9,859 bases of DNA from contig CAMWTD010000059.1 of assembly GCA_947177085.1 (NCBI GenBank), forward strand, positions 1 to 9,859, written 5' to 3'. Shown here piece by piece: positions 7,686 through 9,859 of this stretch (position 1 is the first letter of the stretch; each line of letters begins with the position of its first letter). The DNA comes from an uncultured Desulfovibrio sp. (GTDB lineage: Bacteria; Desulfobacterota; Desulfovibrionia; Desulfovibrionales; Desulfovibrionaceae). A program made the position numbers and the translations under genes. The notes under the pieces are model-generated. The model had not been told where the DNA came from. It did not search any database and saw nothing but the letters and a program-made list of their open reading frames with translations.

Positions 7686-7736
7686 ACAGCACCCGTCTTC
7701 CGCTTCGCTCCAGACGGACAGAGGAAGAAATATCCT
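7672..7736. repeat. Second nested inverted repeat (hairpin II), sharing an arm with hairpin I
   Basis: AGGATTCTTCC (7672-7682) pairs with 7723-7736 (7 bp plus 4 bp around a 3-nt bulge). Inside it CCGTCT (7693-7698) pairs perfectly with AGACGG (7712-7717), concentric about 7704-7705. The left arm, 7672-7682, is also the right outer arm of hairpin I, so the two outer stems exclude one another. Confidence 0.65.
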
Positions 7737-7787
7737 CGCTATGGTGTGTCAAAGTCTTTTCATTACGCCGGCACGCCGCGGGGGCGC

Positions 7788-8270
7788 TCAGGCGAAATAG
7801 GTCATGGAAGTCTTTTTCAGCTCCTTCAGGCTGCGCAGGATGGCGTAGTCGCGCAGGGGCCATGCGGCCAGCAGGTCGTCCACCACGCCGAGGCACTCGG
7901 CCTCGCTGCGGCCATGGGCCATGGTGTAGAGGGTATAGGGCCAGTCGGAGGCCGGGCTCGGGCGGTAATAGGCGTGGGAGACGCGCGGATGCCTCGCCGC
8001 GACGGGCCCGCAGGCGCTGGCCTCTTCCTCGCTGGCGACCCAGGCGATCATGGCGTTGTGCGTCCAGCCGGTGCGCTGGTGGCGGATGCTCGCGCCGAAA
8101 CGGCGGATGGCCCCGCTTGCTTTCAGGCGCGCGAGCAGGGCGAGCACTTCGGCTTCGCCCAGTCCCGTCCGCGCGGCGATGTCCGCATAGGGCGTGAGCG
8201 AGTCGGGGATATTCCCCTGCACGATGGCGAGCGCCGCGCGTTCGGCGGCGCTGAAGCTGGGCGGCGTCAT
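7788..8270 (-). CDS. ahbB: Siroheme decarboxylase subunit beta (AhbB)
   Basis: This 160-residue protein has an Lrp/AsnC-like fold used as an enzyme. With AhbA it removes two carboxyl groups from siroheme to give 12,18-didecarboxysiroheme in the siroheme-dependent heme pathway of sulfate reducers and archaea. Residues 8-57 form the winged-helix part ending in IRRFGASIRH (55-64). The RAM-like part carries VSHAYYRP (97-104), WPYTLYTMAHG (110-120) and the C-terminal ELKKTSMTYF (150-159). These are hallmarks of the AhbB/NirH-like subunits rather than of true Lrp regulators. An AGGAG (8279-8283) lies 8 nt before the ATG. No ahbA is adjacent, so the partner must lie elsewhere. The SLOG-like gene ends 57 bp upstream. 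Older pipelines may label this an AsnC-family regulator; the motifs argue against that. Confidence 0.92.
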   Translation of the reverse strand: MTPPSFSAAERAALAIVQGNIPDSLTPYADIAARTGLGEAEVLALLARLKASGAIRRFGASIRHQRTGWTHNAMIAWVASEEEASACGPVAARHPRVSHAYYRPSPASDWPYTLYTMAHGRSEAECLGVVDDLLAAWPLRDYAILRSLKELKKTSMTYFA

Positions 8271-8301
8271 GGCTGCGGCTCCTGCCCGCGCGGAGCGGGG
8301 A

Positions 8302-8329
8302 AGGCCCGCCCCGGGGGAACTGCGGGCCT
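8302..8329 (-). terminator. GC-rich hairpin at the end of the SLOG-like gene
   Basis: AGGCCCGC (8302-8309) pairs perfectly with GCGGGCCT (8322-8329) around a 12-nt loop. It overlaps the stop codon of the SLOG-like gene and precedes ahbB. There is no T run on either side, so it may slow or stabilise the message end rather than act as a standard intrinsic terminator. Confidence 0.35.
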
Positions 8330-8882
8330 AGCGCTTGAAGGAGCGCGCGAACAGGTCCTGGATGGCGATGCGGCCGTTATCCTCGAGGAAGCGGGTCCCC
8401 GTGGCAGCGAAGTGGGGATGCTCTATCACCGGGGCCTCCACTTCGGTCCAGACATCCTTGTCCCAGAAGAACCAGGCGCTGCGGGGCTGGTCGAAGACAT
8501 GCAGGGGCTTGTTGCAGATCTTGGCGAATTCCGCGCCCCAGCCCGTGCCGCCCTTGACCGTGTTGTCGGGCTGGATGGCCCCCACCACGATGACCTCGTC
8601 GCCGCTGCTCACCTGCCAGCAGATGGACTGGAGCACCTTGCGGAAAAGCGGGGCGCGCGTGTACTCGCGGTTCATGAGGCGCGAGACGTAGGTCAGGCTC
8701 ACGTCCTTGAGGCCGAGCTCCTCGGTGGTGAGGACGCGCACGCCGCGGCTGCGGTCGATCTGGTGGCCTTCAAAGCTGTAGTTGACTTCCTCGATGCCCC
8801 AGCTTTCGGCAAGCGCCCCGAAAAACTGTTCCGTACCGGCGGCGCCGCCGCTGTAGAGCACGCATTGCGCGGGATTGAGCAT
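8328..8882 (-). CDS. SLOG-like Rossmann-fold protein of unknown function
   Basis: This 184-residue soluble protein has marks of the SLOG (SMF/DprA-LOG) type of nucleotide-binding Rossmann fold. They are YSGGAAGTEQFFG (10-22) after the first strand, DEVIVVGAI (95-103) as a later strand, then KGGTGWGAEFA (110-120) and NKPLHVFDQ (124-132), followed by a Trp/Phe-rich segment and HPHFAATGTRFL (155-166). In related proteins the Gly-rich segments bind nucleotides or nucleotide-derived ligands; no reaction can be assigned here. GAGGAG (8889-8894) lies 6 nt before the ATG at 8882, which settles the start against a longer open frame to 9269 that overlaps the upstream gene. It lies 80 bp downstream of the membrane-protein gene and 57 bp upstream of ahbB. 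Link to heme synthesis is only positional. The fold call rests on motif resemblance read by eye. Confidence 0.75.
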   Translation of the reverse strand: MLNPAQCVLYSGGAAGTEQFFGALAESWGIEEVNYSFEGHQIDRSRGVRVLTTEELGLKDVSLTYVSRLMNREYTRAPLFRKVLQSICWQVSSGDEVIVVGAIQPDNTVKGGTGWGAEFAKICNKPLHVFDQPRSAWFFWDKDVWTEVEAPVIEHPHFAATGTRFLEDNGRIAIQDLFARSFKR

Positions 8883-8888
8883 GACAGA

Positions 8889-8894
8889 CTCCTC
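8889..8894 (-). promoter_or_regulatory. Ribosome binding site that sets the SLOG-like gene start
   Basis: GAGGAG on the minus strand, 6 nt before the ATG at 8882, fixes the start of the 184-residue product. Confidence 0.75.
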
Positions 8895-8904
8895 AAAGTG
8901 GTGA

Positions 8905-8943
8905 TGGCCCGAAGGGCGTGGGCCAGTATGGCAGAATTCTGCC
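8905..8943. repeat. Hairpin plus perfect 14-bp palindrome upstream of the SLOG-like gene
   Basis: In the 80-bp gap between the membrane-protein and SLOG-like genes, GGCAGAATTCTGCC (8930-8943) is a perfect palindrome. Next to it TGGCCC (8905-8910) pairs with GGGCCA (8920-8925). The palindrome could be an operator and the stem a leader or terminator hairpin. A CATACT between them on the minus strand is a weak -10 candidate without a convincing -35. Confidence 0.45.
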
Positions 8944-8962
8944 CCCGGGGCAAGGCGCGGGG

Positions 8963-9844
8963 CTACGACCTGGCCCTCGCGTCCTCGGCGAAGGTGGCGC
9001 TGAAGCGCTCGATGCCCCAGGTGAGCGCCAGCACATAGAGCGCCGCGAACACGGCGAGCCCGGCGCAGAGATAAGGCGGCGCGGAGAGCGAAAGCCGCAT
9101 GAGCAGGGTCCCGATGACAAAGCCCGAATTGCGGAACACCGCGAAATAGCTCGGCATATAGCGCTGCGCGATGAGCACCATGGCGATGTCGGCGAAGATG
9201 AGCACGGTGTAGATGGTCTCGAAAAAGCCCGAGCCCCCGGGCGCGGGGCGTCCGTGAAGAAAGGCCCACACATGCTCCACGCCGATGCCCGCGAAGATGC
9301 CGAAGAGGATGAGCGCCACGAGCTTCTTGCTGAGCACATAGCCCTGGCGTCGGCTGTCGTCGTGGATATAGGCGCGCCCCTGCCGGAGATGGCGGTAGAT
9401 GCCGAGGCAGAGAAAGACGAGGAGCGCCCCCCCGGCCGAGGCCGCGATCTCGCCAATCTGGAAAAGGTCGCCCATGCCGATGTCCACCGGCTCGCCGAAC
9501 TTGGGCAGCTCCTTGAAGGCGTTGCGCAGAAGGATCAGGGTCAGGATCTCGAACTGCTTGCCCATGGAGCGCGAGAGCGAGGCCGGCAGCACGAAGATGA
9601 GGCTCAGGAGCTCCATCACGAGGATGAGGGTGAAGGCGAGCTCAATGGACCAGAAATGGCTCGTGGGCGGCTGGGGCAGCCACGCCGGGAAGAGGCCCTG
9701 ACGCCTGAGCTCCACGGCGGCGAGGGTGAGCAGGTAGATCCAGAGCAGGCCGAAGGCGAGGCGGCGCTGCGTGGCCGCGCCTTCCCAGAAGGGGTGAAGC
9801 CGGGCATAGAGGAGGCAGAGCGAGGGGGCCAGGGTTCCGGGCAT
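8963..9844 (-). CDS. Multi-pass membrane protein of unknown function
   Basis: This 293-residue protein has about six or seven hydrophobic segments: near 28-45, 66-88, 129-150, 172-192, 207-227, a weaker one at 239-250, and 254-276. Between the second and third is a basic/amphipathic stretch, SMGKQFEILTLILLRNAF (93-110), followed by KELPKFGEPVD. The second half has the loop RQGYVLSKK (166-174). No signal peptide, catalytic motif or known domain was recognised. The arrangement of acidic and basic residues around helix 2 faintly recalls channel-type proteins, which is not enough for a call. The single candidate ATG at 9844 has GGAG (9850-9853) 5 nt upstream. It is the first gene of the three-gene run towards ahbB seen here, though genes beyond the right edge could precede it. 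Confidence 0.85.
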   Translation of the reverse strand: MPGTLAPSLCLLYARLHPFWEGAATQRRLAFGLLWIYLLTLAAVELRRQGLFPAWLPQPPTSHFWSIELAFTLILVMELLSLIFVLPASLSRSMGKQFEILTLILLRNAFKELPKFGEPVDIGMGDLFQIGEIAASAGGALLVFLCLGIYRHLRQGRAYIHDDSRRQGYVLSKKLVALILFGIFAGIGVEHVWAFLHGRPAPGGSGFFETIYTVLIFADIAMVLIAQRYMPSYFAVFRNSGFVIGTLLMRLSLSAPPYLCAGLAVFAALYVLALTWGIERFSATFAEDARARS

Positions 9845-9859
9845 GGACTCTCCGGGGAG

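Larger units (their letters stand above)
7468..7787. other. Gene-free, AT-richer structured region between ahbB and hemL
   Basis: No believable gene lies in these 320 bp. The block 7541-7740 is about 46% GC, and 7581-7680 about 37%, against roughly 70% in the flanking genes. It is dominated by two inverted repeats (listed separately). Since hemL and ahbB both read leftward, it should hold the end of the ahbB message and the hemL promoter or leader. A perfect TTGACA occurs on the minus strand at 7752-7747 and a TTGACG at 7555-7550, but neither has a good -10 at 16-18 bp, so no promoter is called. Short open frames on both strands here have no recognisable product. Confidence 0.6.

Noticed and set aside
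7477..7800. Plus-strand open frame of 107 codons across the ahbB-hemL gap
   Set aside because: It reads through both palindromes, overlaps the hemL ribosome site and the ahbB 3' end antisense, has no ribosome site of its own and resembles no family I know. If the palindrome is a repeated element, similar spurious frames would recur.
8883..9269. Extended start for the SLOG-like protein
   Set aside because: It would overlap the membrane-protein gene out of frame; GAGGAG at 8889-8894 and the typical Rossmann start favour the ATG at 8882.

Overview
The window is about 70% GC and carries nine protein genes, eight of them on the minus strand. The gene set points to a sulfate-reducing bacterium of the Desulfovibrio type. 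It holds the siroheme decarboxylase subunit AhbB, which belongs to the siroheme-dependent heme route typical of sulfate reducers and archaea. It also holds HemL of the C5 pathway and CbiG/CbiH(CobJ) of the oxygen-independent B12 route. The AsmA-like protein indicates a Gram-negative envelope. The assignment is an inference from gene content; no rRNA or other marker is present.

Layout from left to right. An AsmA-family envelope protein (minus) runs off the left edge at base 1. A divergent promoter region of 134 bp, with a perfect 6-bp-arm inverted repeat, separates it from an auxin-efflux-carrier (AEC) family transporter (plus). The AEC gene converges, with a 9-bp gap, on an MFS transporter resembling the fosmidomycin-resistance group. 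That transporter is the last gene of a tight minus-strand run, hemL > cbiG > cobJ > MFS, with gaps of 5 bp, -1 bp (TGATG overlap) and 30 bp. Upstream of hemL lies a 320-bp gene-free stretch, about 46% GC over its central 200 bp, filled by two nested inverted repeats that share one arm. Further right, still on the minus strand, are a multi-pass membrane protein of unknown function, a SLOG-like Rossmann protein and ahbB, in transcription order.

Functionally the centre of the window is tetrapyrrole metabolism. HemL makes 5-aminolevulinate for all tetrapyrroles. CbiG and CobJ/CbiH act in corrin ring contraction, drawing on precorrin-2. AhbB takes siroheme, from the same precorrin-2, towards heme. 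ALA supply and both branches therefore sit next to one another. The partner subunit AhbA and the rest of the pathways are not in the window.

The parts least explained by known biology are the nested palindromic block between ahbB and hemL, and the uncharacterised SLOG/membrane-protein pair upstream of ahbB. No tRNA, rRNA, CRISPR array, transposase, integrase or phage gene was recognised.
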